Source of the DNA: CAUPWF01 sp964367685
GTDB taxonomy: Bacteria > Bacillota > Clostridia > Lachnospirales > Lachnospiraceae
Direction: 5' to 3'
Length of the DNA: 42,689 nucleotides
NCBI GenBank assembly: GCA_964367685.1
Contig: CAYIYM010000019.1
Coordinates: forward strand, 1-42,689
Shown here: positions 17,016 through 24,884 of the stretch, one piece after another
Numbering within the stretch: position 1 is the first letter of the stretch
Layout of the letters: every line of letters starts with the position of its first letter
Position numbers and translations under genes: made by a program
The notes under the pieces: generated by a model
Database searches by the model: none
What the model was told of the DNA's origin: nothing
What the model saw: the letters and a program-made list of their open reading frames with translations, nothing else

Positions 17016-18119
17016 TTATAAGTAATTCATAGAATCAACTGCAGTACCATTCTTCATCACTTGGAAATGCAAGTGTGGTCCTGTTGAATTCCCTGTAGTC
17101 CCACAAGTTCCAATATTTTGGCCACGTGACACTTTGTCACCGACTGAAACATATTTTTGATGTAAATGTAAGTACATAGTAACCATTCCATCTCCATGAT
17201 TTATAGTTACCATATTTCCAGCAGCACTATGGTAAGTCGAACCGGTAACAGTTCCTGCTGCCGCCGCATAAACCGGTGTACCTGTTGGTGCTGCAAAATC
17301 AGTACCTTTATGATTCGTACTTGCGCCTGCTAAAGGGGCATCTCGATAACCAAAATGGCTAGAAATCCTTGTATACCCTGGCATTGGGTGTGTAAAGTAT
17401 CCACTTCCTGATGCAACATCATCGCCAGCAGTTCCACCCTGTCCACCTTGTGCTTCATTTTCTTTATCTTCTAATGCTTTCGCATTAGCAATTAATTGTT
17501 GTAACAGTTCAGAACTTTCGCCAATTTCACTTTCCAAATCCTCTAATTTATTATTTGCACTGGCAAGTAATTGTTCTACTTCCGTTTTCTTTGTTGAAAG
17601 AGATGCTTGTAATTCTTCCAAACGCACGCGTTCTTCTTCCATCAACTCTTTCTGTTCTTCAATTTCTTCAATAATAGCTTGATACTCTTCTAATTTTTCA
17701 CGGTCATAATCTGTAATTTGCTGAATGTAGTCAACTTTGTTTAAAAGATCTTTGAGGCTAGACGCTCCAAATAGTATTTCTAAATATGAACTCTCACCTT
17801 GTTCATACATAAAACGAATCCGCTGTTTCATGCTCTGATATTGATCATCTGCTACCGCTTGATTTACTGCCAACTCGATCTCAAGCTCTTCAAGAATATC
17901 ATATGTATCTCCTAATTGAGTGAAAATATCATCCATCTCTGCTGTTAGCTCTTTTAACTGTGTTGCTATATTATCACGCTCTGCCTCAGCTTTTTCTTCT
18001 TGTTCTTTTAATTCATTCAATTCGTCTTCTGCTTCTTGTATTGTCGTTGCATATACACTTCCAACTTGCACAAAAAGAAGTAGAATAATGCAAAGCACAC
18101 TGATTCGTTTTTTGTTCAT
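17016..18119 (-). CDS. Coiled-coil M23 peptidoglycan hydrolase or activator (PcsB/EnvC type)
   Basis: Proteins of this plan are the extracytoplasmic partners of FtsEX, cutting the wall or activating amidases at division. A signal peptide (about 1-24, ending VYA) is followed by a long Glu/Lys-rich coiled coil (about 25-215), a Gly-rich linker, and an M23/LytM domain (about 239-367). The zinc ligands are intact: His270 and Asp274 in NHKGTDF, and His349 and His351 in GPHLHF, so it is probably an active endopeptidase rather than a degenerate activator such as EnvC. It lies 13 bases after ftsX, the expected partner position. Confidence 0.9.
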   Translation of the reverse strand: MNKKRISVLCIILLLFVQVGSVYATTIQEAEDELNELKEQEEKAEAERDNIATQLKELTAEMDDIFTQLGDTYDILEELEIELAVNQAVADDQYQSMKQRIRFMYEQGESSYLEILFGASSLKDLLNKVDYIQQITDYDREKLEEYQAIIEEIEEQKELMEEERVRLEELQASLSTKKTEVEQLLASANNKLEDLESEIGESSELLQQLIANAKALEDKENEAQGGQGGTAGDDVASGSGYFTHPMPGYTRISSHFGYRDAPLAGASTNHKGTDFAAPTGTPVYAAAAGTVTGSTYHSAAGNMVTINHGDGMVTMYLHLHQKYVSVGDKVSRGQNIGTCGTTGNSTGPHLHFQVMKNGTAVDSMNYL

Positions 18120-18132
18120 GTTTCACAGTCTC

Positions 18133-19041
18133 CTATACTTTAAGATGCTTGCGAATTGTAATTGAACTTCCCAAAAATCCAATTCCGATACCTAACAGGA
18201 TGCCTGCTGGTAATAATAATTCAAATACTGAATTAACAGGTAAGAATTCTAATATATTCTCTAATAACATAAATCGACCTAATACATAATCAATTAATGG
18301 CTGATATCCAAAATAAAGAATCACAAGTGGAATTGCTGCTCCAATCAATCCAATAATCAAACCTTCAATAACAAACGGTGCTCGAACAAATGAATCCTTA
18401 GCTCCAATGTATTTCATGATACCAATCTCTTCTCGTCTTACATTAATTCCAATCGTTACCGTATTACTAATTAAGAAAATAGATATTATTAATAAAATAG
18501 AAATAATAACAATCGATGCATATCCTATTAGGATATTTATACTTGATAGGGTTTCAGCAACTACTGCTGACGAGTTAACTTTTCTTACACCATTAAGACC
18601 TAATGCAAATTCTACTAGCTCATCTTGTGTAGCTACATCTTTCATGTAAACTGCATAATTTCCTGAATCTGCTAATGGATTCTCTGCAAATCCTTCTGCA
18701 GCATCTTCATTGCCTTCACCAAAATATTCCTCTTGAAATCCTTCCCACGCTGCTTCTGGCGAAGTATACTCAATTTTAGATACATCGCTTCTCGACTTAA
18801 GCTGGTTTCCAATTTCTTCAACATCTTCTTCAGGTAATTCATTATCAAACATAACTGTAATTGCCACGCCTTCTTCTGCGCTTTTTACAATTGCTTGGAA
18901 GTTAATCAATATTGAAAAGAACAATCCAAACATAAAGATACAAGTTGACATTGTAAGAATAGACGCCAGCGAGAACATCTTATTTCTTGTTATATTTGTC
19001 ACTCCTTGCTTCATTGTATATCCAATTGTACTAATTTTCAT
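18133..19041 (-). CDS. ftsX: Cell-division protein FtsX (permease-like)
   Basis: FtsX is the membrane half of FtsEX, which turns ATP use in the cytoplasm into activation of wall hydrolases outside. The 302 residues show an N-terminal membrane helix (about 22-48), an extracellular domain (about 50-165) and three further helices in the C-terminal half. The start is a normal ATG, and the gene overlaps ftsE by 11 bases. The coiled-coil M23 gene follows at once, giving the complete FtsE-FtsX-hydrolase set. Confidence 0.94.
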   Translation of the reverse strand: MKISTIGYTMKQGVTNITRNKMFSLASILTMSTCIFMFGLFFSILINFQAIVKSAEEGVAITVMFDNELPEEDVEEIGNQLKSRSDVSKIEYTSPEAAWEGFQEEYFGEGNEDAAEGFAENPLADSGNYAVYMKDVATQDELVEFALGLNGVRKVNSSAVVAETLSSINILIGYASIVIISILLIISIFLISNTVTIGINVRREEIGIMKYIGAKDSFVRAPFVIEGLIIGLIGAAIPLVILYFGYQPLIDYVLGRFMLLENILEFLPVNSVFELLLPAGILLGIGIGFLGSSITIRKHLKV

Positions 19042-19720
19042 CTACTTTACCCCCATCTCCGTATACATCACTGAACACAACACCTTGCTTCATTGTAATT
19101 ACACGTTTATTCATCTCTTGTACAATCTCATGGTTGTGAGTTACTACCAAAATGGTAGTTCCCATTTGATTCGCTTCTTCAAGCAAACTCATAATTTCCC
19201 ATGAATTTGTTGGATCTAAGTTTCCAGTTGGCTCATCCGCCAACAAGATGAGAGGTTCATTTACGATTGCTCTTGCAATCGCCACTCTTTGCTGTTCTCC
19301 ACCAGATAATTCTTTTGGAAAAGACTTATATTTTTGAGCCAGTCCCACTTGAGATAGGGCAGCTGGTACTTTCTTCTTAATCACACGAGAAGATGTTTCT
19401 ATTACCCGTTGTGCAAATGCTACATTTTCATAGATATTTCTATCTTTTAGTAATCTAAAATCTTGAAATACAACCCCTAGACATCTTCTATATTTTGCAA
19501 CATGTCTATGCTTCAATCTATTTAGTTGCTGTCCGTTCACTGTAATTGTTCCAGACGTCGGATCCATTTCTTTCATAATTAAACGGATTAGTGTAGATTT
19601 ACCTGAACCACTATCCCCAACAATGAAAACAAATTCACCTTGTTGAATCTTAAGAGACACTCCATTCAACGCAGGGCTTCCTTTTGTATACTCTTTCGTT
19701 ACATCTACCAATTCTATCAT
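19031..19720 (-). CDS. ftsE: Cell-division ATP-binding protein FtsE
   Basis: FtsE is the ATPase of the FtsEX complex. Walker A GDSGSGKST is at residues 35-43, the signature LSGGEQQRVAIARA near 138, and Walker B LLADEPTGNLDP near 160, all intact. At 229 residues it is full length. The ATG has AGGAGGAAGAT upstream. It overlaps ftsX by 11 bases and lies 20 bases after the CdaR-like regulator. Confidence 0.95.
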   Translation of the reverse strand: MIELVDVTKEYTKGSPALNGVSLKIQQGEFVFIVGDSGSGKSTLIRLIMKEMDPTSGTITVNGQQLNRLKHRHVAKYRRCLGVVFQDFRLLKDRNIYENVAFAQRVIETSSRVIKKKVPAALSQVGLAQKYKSFPKELSGGEQQRVAIARAIVNEPLILLADEPTGNLDPTNSWEIMSLLEEANQMGTTILVVTHNHEIVQEMNKRVITMKQGVVFSDVYGDGGKVDEN

Positions 19721-19740
19721 TCTTATATCTTCCTCCTAGA

Positions 19741-20829
19741 TTAGTAATCCATAGTTTCCATGTATTTCATATATTTTACAACCATAAGTGCTATCTTAAA
19801 TGTAATCGCATCTTCAAATACACGTAAATCAAGTCCCGTGCTCTTCTGCAGTTTATCTAAGCGATACACGAGTGTATTTCTATGAATGTATAGTTGTCTT
19901 GACGTCTCTGACACATTCAAACTGTTATCAAAGAACTTGCCAATAGTTGTCAATGTTTCTTCATCAAATTCATCTGGAGATTTACCCTCGAAAATTTCAC
20001 GAATAAACATCTTACATAACGGAATCGGCAACTGATAAATCAAGCGACCAATACCTAATGTGTTGTATGCAATAATATCTCTGTCTGTAAAGAAAATCTT
20101 ACCAACATCTAAAGCCATCTTCGCTTCTTTATAAGATTTCGAGACTTCTTTGACATCATTTACAATTGTTCCATAAGCAATGTGCATATTGTGATTTCTA
20201 TCATTTTTTAATGCCTCGAGAATGTTCTGAGCAACGATATCCATCTCTTTATATCCATCTGTGCTATATAACTCTTTTACCATAATTGTATGCTTTTCGT
20301 CAACCGCCGTAATAAAATCTTTAGATTTGCCCGTTCCAGATGCACACATGTTTTCAAGAATTGTACGATCCTTCTCATTGTGTGTTTCTACAATGAATAC
20401 AATCCTTTTTACATCTGTTTCAATATGCAACTTCTTTGCGCGATTATAAATATCTACTAATAATAAATTATCTAATAACAAGTTTTTAATAAAGTTATCC
20501 TTATCAAATCTTTCTTTGTATGCAACAAGAAGATTCTGGATTTGGAACGCTGTTATCTTACCAATCATATATGCATCATCACTTTCACCATTTGCTAGTA
20601 ATACATATTCTAATTGGCTTTCATCAAAAATCTTAAAAAATTGATTTCCATGAACTACTTGACTATCCGCTGGTGACGCAACAAATGCTGCAACAGCTTT
20701 CTCACAATTCTGAACACTTGAAAAAGTGCTTGCAAGTACTTTTCCCTCTACATCTAACACACACAAATCTGTTCGTGTTATTCCCTTCAATCCCTCTATT
20801 GTATTCTGAAGTATTTGATTTGAAATCAT
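19741..20829 (-). CDS. CdaR/PucR-family transcriptional regulator
   Basis: The N-terminal half (about 1-130) resembles the putative sugar-diacid recognition domain of CdaR, the middle is a GGDEF-like regulatory domain typical of the family, and the C-terminus (about 300-355) has the PucR-type helix-turn-helix with NVSETSRQLYIHRNTLVYRLDKL. The 362 residues are family-typical. No sugar-diacid genes are nearby; instead it sits 20 bases upstream of ftsE as the apparent first gene of the division operon. Its effector and targets cannot be read from sequence. The ATG follows GAGGAGTAAAAAG. Confidence 0.85.
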   Translation of the reverse strand: MISNQILQNTIEGLKGITRTDLCVLDVEGKVLASTFSSVQNCEKAVAAFVASPADSQVVHGNQFFKIFDESQLEYVLLANGESDDAYMIGKITAFQIQNLLVAYKERFDKDNFIKNLLLDNLLLVDIYNRAKKLHIETDVKRIVFIVETHNEKDRTILENMCASGTGKSKDFITAVDEKHTIMVKELYSTDGYKEMDIVAQNILEALKNDRNHNMHIAYGTIVNDVKEVSKSYKEAKMALDVGKIFFTDRDIIAYNTLGIGRLIYQLPIPLCKMFIREIFEGKSPDEFDEETLTTIGKFFDNSLNVSETSRQLYIHRNTLVYRLDKLQKSTGLDLRVFEDAITFKIALMVVKYMKYMETMDY

Positions 20830-20934
20830 TCTTTTTACTCCTCATTAAGTATTTCATATACATCTTTCACAAAGAATTTTACATCTAAAAACTCTTTAAT
20901 GCATAGGCTATTTTCTATTTTAATATAAAATACC

Positions 20935-20984
20935 AAAAAAAGGAAGAGGAAATGTCTTTTTTTTATGCATTTCATCTTCCTTTT
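20935..20984 (-). terminator. Intrinsic terminator after the DUF4097 gene
   Basis: Minus strand: AAAGGAAGA-T-GAAATG pairs with CATTTC-C-TCTTCCTTT (15 bp around one mismatch) over an A-rich loop and ends in seven T. It closes the PadR-DUF1700-PspC-DUF4097 run, about 65 bases past the last stop. The remaining 20830-21048 interval carries the leader of the CdaR-like gene; no convincing -35/-10 pair was found there. Confidence 0.88.
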
Positions 20985-21048
20985 AACACTTTATTCATAC
21001 TTTAACATTTGTGCAATGTTACTATTTTCATCTAATTTGATGCTTCAT

Positions 21049-21810
21049 TTACTTATTTTGATTATCATCTACAACGACTTCTACTTGACCTACTCCACAA
21101 TTGATTTCCATTTCTCTTAGCCCGTCTTTATTCCATGAAAATTGTCCAAACCCAGCAAACTCTTCCTCATTAATGTTAATGATACCCATTCCATTGGAGA
21201 TATTATATTGGTAGTCATCAGGATTTGAATCATCTTGAAAATAGATTACGCCAGCACCAACATCTAAATCAACCTCCCCTGAAAAACTACCTCCAACGTC
21301 TAGCGTCCCTGCTGCAACATCCGCACTAAACTCTCCAACATTTATCTCTTTCACATTCATTACTCCAGCGCCAACTTTTAACTCTAAGCTTTCTAAGAAT
21401 ACCTCTTCTGGAATATATATTACGACTTCTAAATCGTCTGATATTTTATTACCATCAAAAACAAGTTCCAACTCTCCGTCATCATCCATCTGTGAACTAC
21501 CCTTTACACCACTTGTTGCTTCGTAATATAGGTTCGCATCATCTGTGATTTCAACACTCGCCTTAATTTCTTTGATTTCAACGGAAAGTTCTCTTACACC
21601 TATAAATTCTTCCCTGGCATTTACATCCATTAAAATAGAATCATCTCTGTCTATATCTATATCTAGCCAATCTAAACCCGAAAACAAAGTATTCATCTCC
21701 GCTTTTGTAAGGTGTGTTCTTCCGCCTAATGCCACTCCTACCAGAATCATTACAACGCCTACTATCATGATGCCCATCATGATCTTCCAAAACAAACTCC
21801 ATTTCTTCAT
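21049..21810 (-). CDS. DUF4097-family beta-repeat membrane-anchored protein
   Basis: A 253-residue protein with one N-terminal membrane segment (about 9-29) followed by an outward-facing domain built of alternating short beta strands and Gly-rich turns (for example LEVVIYIPEEVFLESLELKVGAG, quoted as two halves of a repeat, and GVMNVKEINVGEFSADVAAG). This is the pattern of DUF4097, an adhesin-like beta fold of unknown role often encoded beside PspC and PadR genes. The ATG follows TGGAGGAAAGAAC. It lies 20 bases after pspC and ends the operon. A role in envelope stress sensing is inferred from its neighbours only. Confidence 0.82.
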   Translation of the reverse strand: MKKWSLFWKIMMGIMIVGVVMILVGVALGGRTHLTKAEMNTLFSGLDWLDIDIDRDDSILMDVNAREEFIGVRELSVEIKEIKASVEITDDANLYYEATSGVKGSSQMDDDGELELVFDGNKISDDLEVVIYIPEEVFLESLELKVGAGVMNVKEINVGEFSADVAAGTLDVGGSFSGEVDLDVGAGVIYFQDDSNPDDYQYNISNGMGIININEEEFAGFGQFSWNKDGLREMEINCGVGQVEVVVDDNQNK

Positions 21811-21830
21811 GTTCTTTCCTCCACTCTATT

Positions 21831-22034
21831 TTAGTAAACTTGTGGTTGATCTGGTATAATAATCGCCGCTATAATATACGCTATAATTCCTGTCCCAGCG
21901 AAAAAAATTGCAAACGCCCATAAAAGTCGTACCAATGTTGTGTCAATATTTAAGTATTCCGCAAGACCTCCACATACTCCTGCTATTTTTTTATCATCAT
22001 TTGAACGATATAATTTTCTTTGTTCATTATTCAT
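21831..22034 (-). CDS. PspC-domain membrane protein
   Basis: PspC-domain proteins are small inner-membrane proteins linked to the phage-shock response in other bacteria. The 67 residues contain the family core KLYRSNDDKKIAGVCGGLAEY and a hydrophobic C-terminal half (about 35-60). I chose the ATG at 22034 because AAGGAG lies about 10 bases upstream and the protein then starts right at the domain. The frame is open further upstream to an ATG at 22157, which would add 41 residues made mostly of a nine-residue repeat; that region is treated separately as a tandem repeat. Confidence 0.88.
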   Translation of the reverse strand: MNNEQRKLYRSNDDKKIAGVCGGLAEYLNIDTTLVRLLWAFAIFFAGTGIIAYIIAAIIIPDQPQVY

Positions 22035-22080
22035 ATTACCTATTCTCCTTGTATTCTCATTATTTACACTCTTATTATTT

Positions 22081-22159
22081 ATTCTCTTAATTACTCTCTT
22101 ATCATTTATTCTCTTAATTACTCTCTTATCATTTATTCTCTTAATTACTCTTATCATTT
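22081..22159. repeat. 27-bp tandem repeat, three copies, between DUF1700 and pspC
   Basis: Two identical 27-base units (22081-22107 and 22108-22134) are followed by a third of 25 bases that lacks two (22135-22159). Weaker, diverged versions flank it on both sides. On the minus strand the unit reads as VIKRINDKR in the pspC frame. An AAGAAGG lies just ahead of the upstream ATG at 22157, so translation through the repeat is possible though less likely than starting at 22034. Confidence 0.9.
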
Positions 22160-22180
22160 ACCTTCTTAGTTACTTACTCT

Positions 22181-22840
22181 TTATTTATAAGTTACTTCTT
22201 TGGTATGAAAGGGTCTTCTACATAAATTTATAACCCCTTTTAGCAATGGAACCATAACTCGTATTATTACACGTACTACTAAGATTGATAACGCAACTCC
22301 AACAACGGTAAGAACTAACCCTACTCCCGTTACAAGCAGACCTGTTGCAGGCAATAGAAACATACATGCAACACCAGTGACTACTACTGCTAACCCTGAA
22401 ATCAACAGCGCGAAGGGAACCGATACAATTGCTACTATAATCGCAACTATAACACCCAATATAGCTAGAATAAAAGGCCATCCAAACAATAGGATCAAAA
22501 TAATCACTATTATTTTACTCACCTTTCCCTTATTTTCTGTCTTCTCTCTTGATTTTACATTCTGTTGCTTAAATGAAATCTCATCTTTATTCACATATCT
22601 ATCATCGTAATATCCTTGTTCAGTGTAATTCCCATGTTTTTCCTCTCCCTCTTCAAAAGAGGACAAAATAATTCTCGCCACTTTTTGTGGACTTTCCAGT
22701 TCCTTAATAATGACATCTTCTTGATCTTCACCTGCATCATCAAAGTAATTATTGTAAAATTGAAGTGCATCCGTTCTATCTTCAACCGAAATATGCTTCA
22801 ATAACGCTTCTAGCTCTTCCATAAACTCTATTCTGCTCAC
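22181..22840 (-). CDS. DUF1700-family membrane protein
   Basis: DUF1700 proteins are membrane proteins, usually encoded next to a PadR regulator, with no settled function. The N-terminal part has the family start SRIEFMEELEALLKHI and the conserved FYNNYFDDAG helix (about 25-35). After a polar linker there are two long hydrophobic blocks (about 108-145 and 148-195) rich in Val, Ile and Gly. The start is a GTG whose first bases overlap the PadR stop (GTGA), with GGAGGTGGAG as ribosome site inside the padR coding sequence, so translation is coupled to PadR. Confidence 0.88.
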   Translation of the reverse strand: MSRIEFMEELEALLKHISVEDRTDALQFYNNYFDDAGEDQEDVIIKELESPQKVARIILSSFEEGEEKHGNYTEQGYYDDRYVNKDEISFKQQNVKSREKTENKGKVSKIIVIILILLFGWPFILAILGVIVAIIVAIVSVPFALLISGLAVVVTGVACMFLLPATGLLVTGVGLVLTVVGVALSILVVRVIIRVMVPLLKGVINLCRRPFHTKEVTYK

Positions 22841-23160
22841 GCTACTCCACCTCCTTCAAATATATTACTTATCTTACGCGAGTATGCTGACCATTCATTC
22901 CTATATAGTTCCAACTGCACTTTCCCTTTCTCAGTTATTTGATAATATCTTCGATTTCTTCCATCGAATTGCTTGTCATACGCTTCTAAACACTCATCTT
23001 TTTGCAACCTTCGAAGTACAGGATAGAGTGTTGATTCCGAGATTTCAATTGCCTCCCTTACATCTTGAGTGATCTTATAACCATAAGTTCCTTCTTTCTC
23101 TTTCGAAACGGAAACAAGCACAATTGCGTCAAGCAACGCTGCACCTGTATTAAAAATCAT
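22837..23160 (-). CDS. PadR-family transcriptional regulator
   Basis: PadR regulators are small winged-helix repressors, often controlling their own operon and responding to envelope or antibiotic stress. The 107 residues show the winged helix with TYGYKITQ, the recognition segment SESTLYPVLRRLQKDECL and the wing DGRNRRYYQITEKGK. It is the first gene of padR-DUF1700-pspC-DUF4097. The ATG has AAAGGAG. A palindrome lies on its own promoter, so autorepression is a sensible expectation. Confidence 0.93.
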   Translation of the reverse strand: MIFNTGAALLDAIVLVSVSKEKEGTYGYKITQDVREAIEISESTLYPVLRRLQKDECLEAYDKQFDGRNRRYYQITEKGKVQLELYRNEWSAYSRKISNIFEGGGVA

Positions 23161-23202
23161 AAGATTCTCCTTTCTTTCATTTTATTGTATTATATTTGTT
23201 TA

Positions 23203-23237
23203 TATATTATACGTTTTTTTATATTATACGTCGTATA
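23203..23237. promoter_or_regulatory. Putative PadR operator region: 13-bp palindrome and 12-bp direct repeats
   Basis: TATACG-T-CGTATA (23225-23237, plus strand) is a perfect palindrome with a one-base centre and overlaps the -10 of the padR promoter. TATATTATACGT-like 12-base repeats (23203-23214 and 23220-23231) are exact and offset by 17 bases. Position over the core promoter suggests repressor binding; assignment to the PadR protein is inference. Confidence 0.55.
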
Positions 23238-23251
23238 GTATTATATGTCAA
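23223..23251 (-). promoter_or_regulatory. padR operon promoter, perfect consensus
   Basis: Minus strand: TTGACA (23246-23251), 17-base spacer, TATAAT (23223-23228). All twelve core bases match consensus at ideal spacing, so it should be very strong unless repressed, which fits the palindrome on its -10. Confidence 0.88.
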
Positions 23252-23270
23252 TAAATAATTTCATTATATT

Positions 23271-23303
23271 AAAAAGGAGTCATGCACATTTGCATAACTC
23301 CTT
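23271..23303 (-). terminator. Intrinsic terminator after glmM
   Basis: Minus strand AAGGAGTTATGC pairs with GCATGACTCCTT (12 bp with one G-U) around a short loop, followed by a T-rich tail. It lies about 22 bases past the glmM stop. Confidence 0.88.
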
Positions 23304-23324
23304 CTATAGATTACATTTCTCTTC

Positions 23325-24671
23325 TTATTCTACAATTAGTTTTTCGTCTTTTAGAACTTGGATTACCTGCATTACATACTTGTGGCACAAAGCATCCGTT
23401 GACGCCTCTACCATAACTCGAATCACAGGTTCTGTACCACTTTCACGAACCAAAATTCGTCCATCTCCGCCCAATGCATCTTCAACATCTTTTATTGCTT
23501 GTATTACCTTTTCATTTTCTCTAGCAACTTTTTTATCTTCTACACGAACATTTTTTAATAATTGAGGATAGATTTTCACCTCTTCAATTAAAGTACCTAG
23601 ACTTTGCTTTTTCTCTAGTATTACTTCCATCAACATTAAAGATGTTAAAATCCCATCACCGGTCTTTGCATATTTACTAAAAATTATATGTCCCGACTGC
23701 TCGCCTCCAATTGAATAATTATTTGCGACCATATTTTCATGTACATATTTATCACCAACAGCAGTCTTCTCATATTTTAGTCCAATTTTATCACAAGCTT
23801 TGTACAATCCCAAATTAGACATAATCGTTGTAACAATCGTATCTTTATTTAATCTACCCTGCTCTTTTAAATATTTACCGCATACATATAAGATTAAATC
23901 TCCATCCACAACACGCCCTAATTCATCAACTGCTATACAACGATCTGCATCACCATCAAAAGCAAAGGCCACATCTAAGTTCTTTTCTTTTACAAAATTC
24001 TGTAAAATCTCAATATGTGTAGATCCACAATTCGTATTAATATTTACACCATTTGGCTCATTATTAATCACATAAGTTTTTGCTCCTAGTGCATCATAAA
24101 TACTCTTTGCAATCGTAAATGCACTACCATTCGAACAATCCAGACCAATTCTTTTCCCTTCAAACGATCTAGTTGCAAGGGATATCAGGTGACCCACATA
24201 GCGATTTCTTCCAGCTACATAATCAGTTGTTCGTCCAATATGCTCCCCTATTGCATATGGAACCTCAGGAATTTCACCATCAATATAAGCTTCCAATTTC
24301 TCTTCTATTTCTGACTCAATTTTATGCCCCATACTATTAATTAGTTTAATTCCATTGTCATAAAATGGGTTATGACTTGCGGAAATCATTATTCCACAAT
24401 CAAAATCTTCTGTTCTTGCTACATAAGATACACTTGGTGTTGTCGTTACGTGTAATAAATAAACATCTGCACCTGATGCTGTTAATCCTGCAACCAGCGC
24501 ATATTCAAACATATAGCTACTTCTTCTTGTGTCTTTCCCTATTACTACTTTTGCCTTCTTCTTTTGTCCGTAATGCCATCCTAAAAATCTACCTACTTGA
24601 AATGCATGTTCTACTGTAAGAACTTTATTCGCTTCTCCTCGAAAACCATCTGTTCCAAAATATTTTCCCAT
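23325..24671 (-). CDS. glmM: Phosphoglucosamine mutase
   Basis: GlmM converts glucosamine-6-phosphate to glucosamine-1-phosphate on the way to UDP-GlcNAc and the cell wall. The phosphorylated Ser99 is in ISASHNPFYDNG, the metal-binding loop is FAFDGDADRC near residue 240, and the C-terminal phosphate site is LVRESGTEPVIRVM. The start MGKYFGTDGFRG is the family N-terminus and the 448 residues are typical. The ATG follows GAGGAGAAATAA. It is transcribed alone, from its own promoter to its own terminator, and diverges from sdaAB. Confidence 0.96.
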   Translation of the reverse strand: MGKYFGTDGFRGEANKVLTVEHAFQVGRFLGWHYGQKKKAKVVIGKDTRRSSYMFEYALVAGLTASGADVYLLHVTTTPSVSYVARTEDFDCGIMISASHNPFYDNGIKLINSMGHKIESEIEEKLEAYIDGEIPEVPYAIGEHIGRTTDYVAGRNRYVGHLISLATRSFEGKRIGLDCSNGSAFTIAKSIYDALGAKTYVINNEPNGVNINTNCGSTHIEILQNFVKEKNLDVAFAFDGDADRCIAVDELGRVVDGDLILYVCGKYLKEQGRLNKDTIVTTIMSNLGLYKACDKIGLKYEKTAVGDKYVHENMVANNYSIGGEQSGHIIFSKYAKTGDGILTSLMLMEVILEKKQSLGTLIEEVKIYPQLLKNVRVEDKKVARENEKVIQAIKDVEDALGGDGRILVRESGTEPVIRVMVEASTDALCHKYVMQVIQVLKDEKLIVE

Positions 24672-24725
24672 TTATTTCTCCTCTTTTGACTTAACTCTGT
24701 ACTTTTGACTTTACTATGCATTCTC

Positions 24726-24754
24726 ATTATACAGATTATCCTATTCACTGACAA
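24726..24754 (-). promoter_or_regulatory. glmM promoter
   Basis: Minus strand: -35 TTGTCA (24749-24754), 17-base spacer, -10 TATAAT (24726-24731). The leader is about 50 bases and repeats AAGTCAAAAG/AAAGTCAAAAG twice. The -35 lies within the first copy of the 23-bp repeat described for 24744-24789. Confidence 0.82.
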
Positions 24755-24789
24755 CTAGAATCTATATTCACCTACAACTAGAATCTATT
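24744..24789. repeat. 23-bp tandem direct repeat between glmM and sdaAB
   Basis: Two adjacent 23-base units (24744-24766 and 24767-24789) match at 20 positions and share the core ACAACTAGAATCTAT; a third partial copy (TTCACTG) begins at 24789. The array covers the glmM -35 and ends just before the weak sdaAB -35, so it could be a shared protein-binding site. Confidence 0.85.
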
Positions 24790-24793
24790 TCAC

Positions 24794-24822
24794 TGTTCAA
24801 TCCCCCTTATTTGTAGTATAAT
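24794..24822 (+). promoter_or_regulatory. sdaAB promoter with a weak -35
   Basis: A perfect -10 TATAAT (24817-24822) lies 17 bases after TGTTCA (24794-24799), which matches the -35 consensus at only three positions. The poor -35 next to direct repeats suggests activator-dependent transcription. Confidence 0.6.
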
Positions 24823-24858
24823 AAATCTGCTTTCAATTAATATGAAAAGTAGATTTAT
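24821..24858 (+). promoter_or_regulatory. Inverted repeat over the sdaAB transcription start
   Basis: ATAAATCT (24821-24828) and AGATTTAT (24851-24858) form perfect 8-base arms, with inner CTTTC/GAAAAG pairing extending them. It touches the last two bases of the -10 and spans the expected start, so it may be an operator or a 5' leader hairpin. Confidence 0.6.
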
Positions 24859-24884
24859 TCTAATAATTCTATACGGAGGTTATC

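Noticed and set aside
22081..22159. CRISPR-like array
   Set aside because: Units are directly adjacent without spacers and there are only three.
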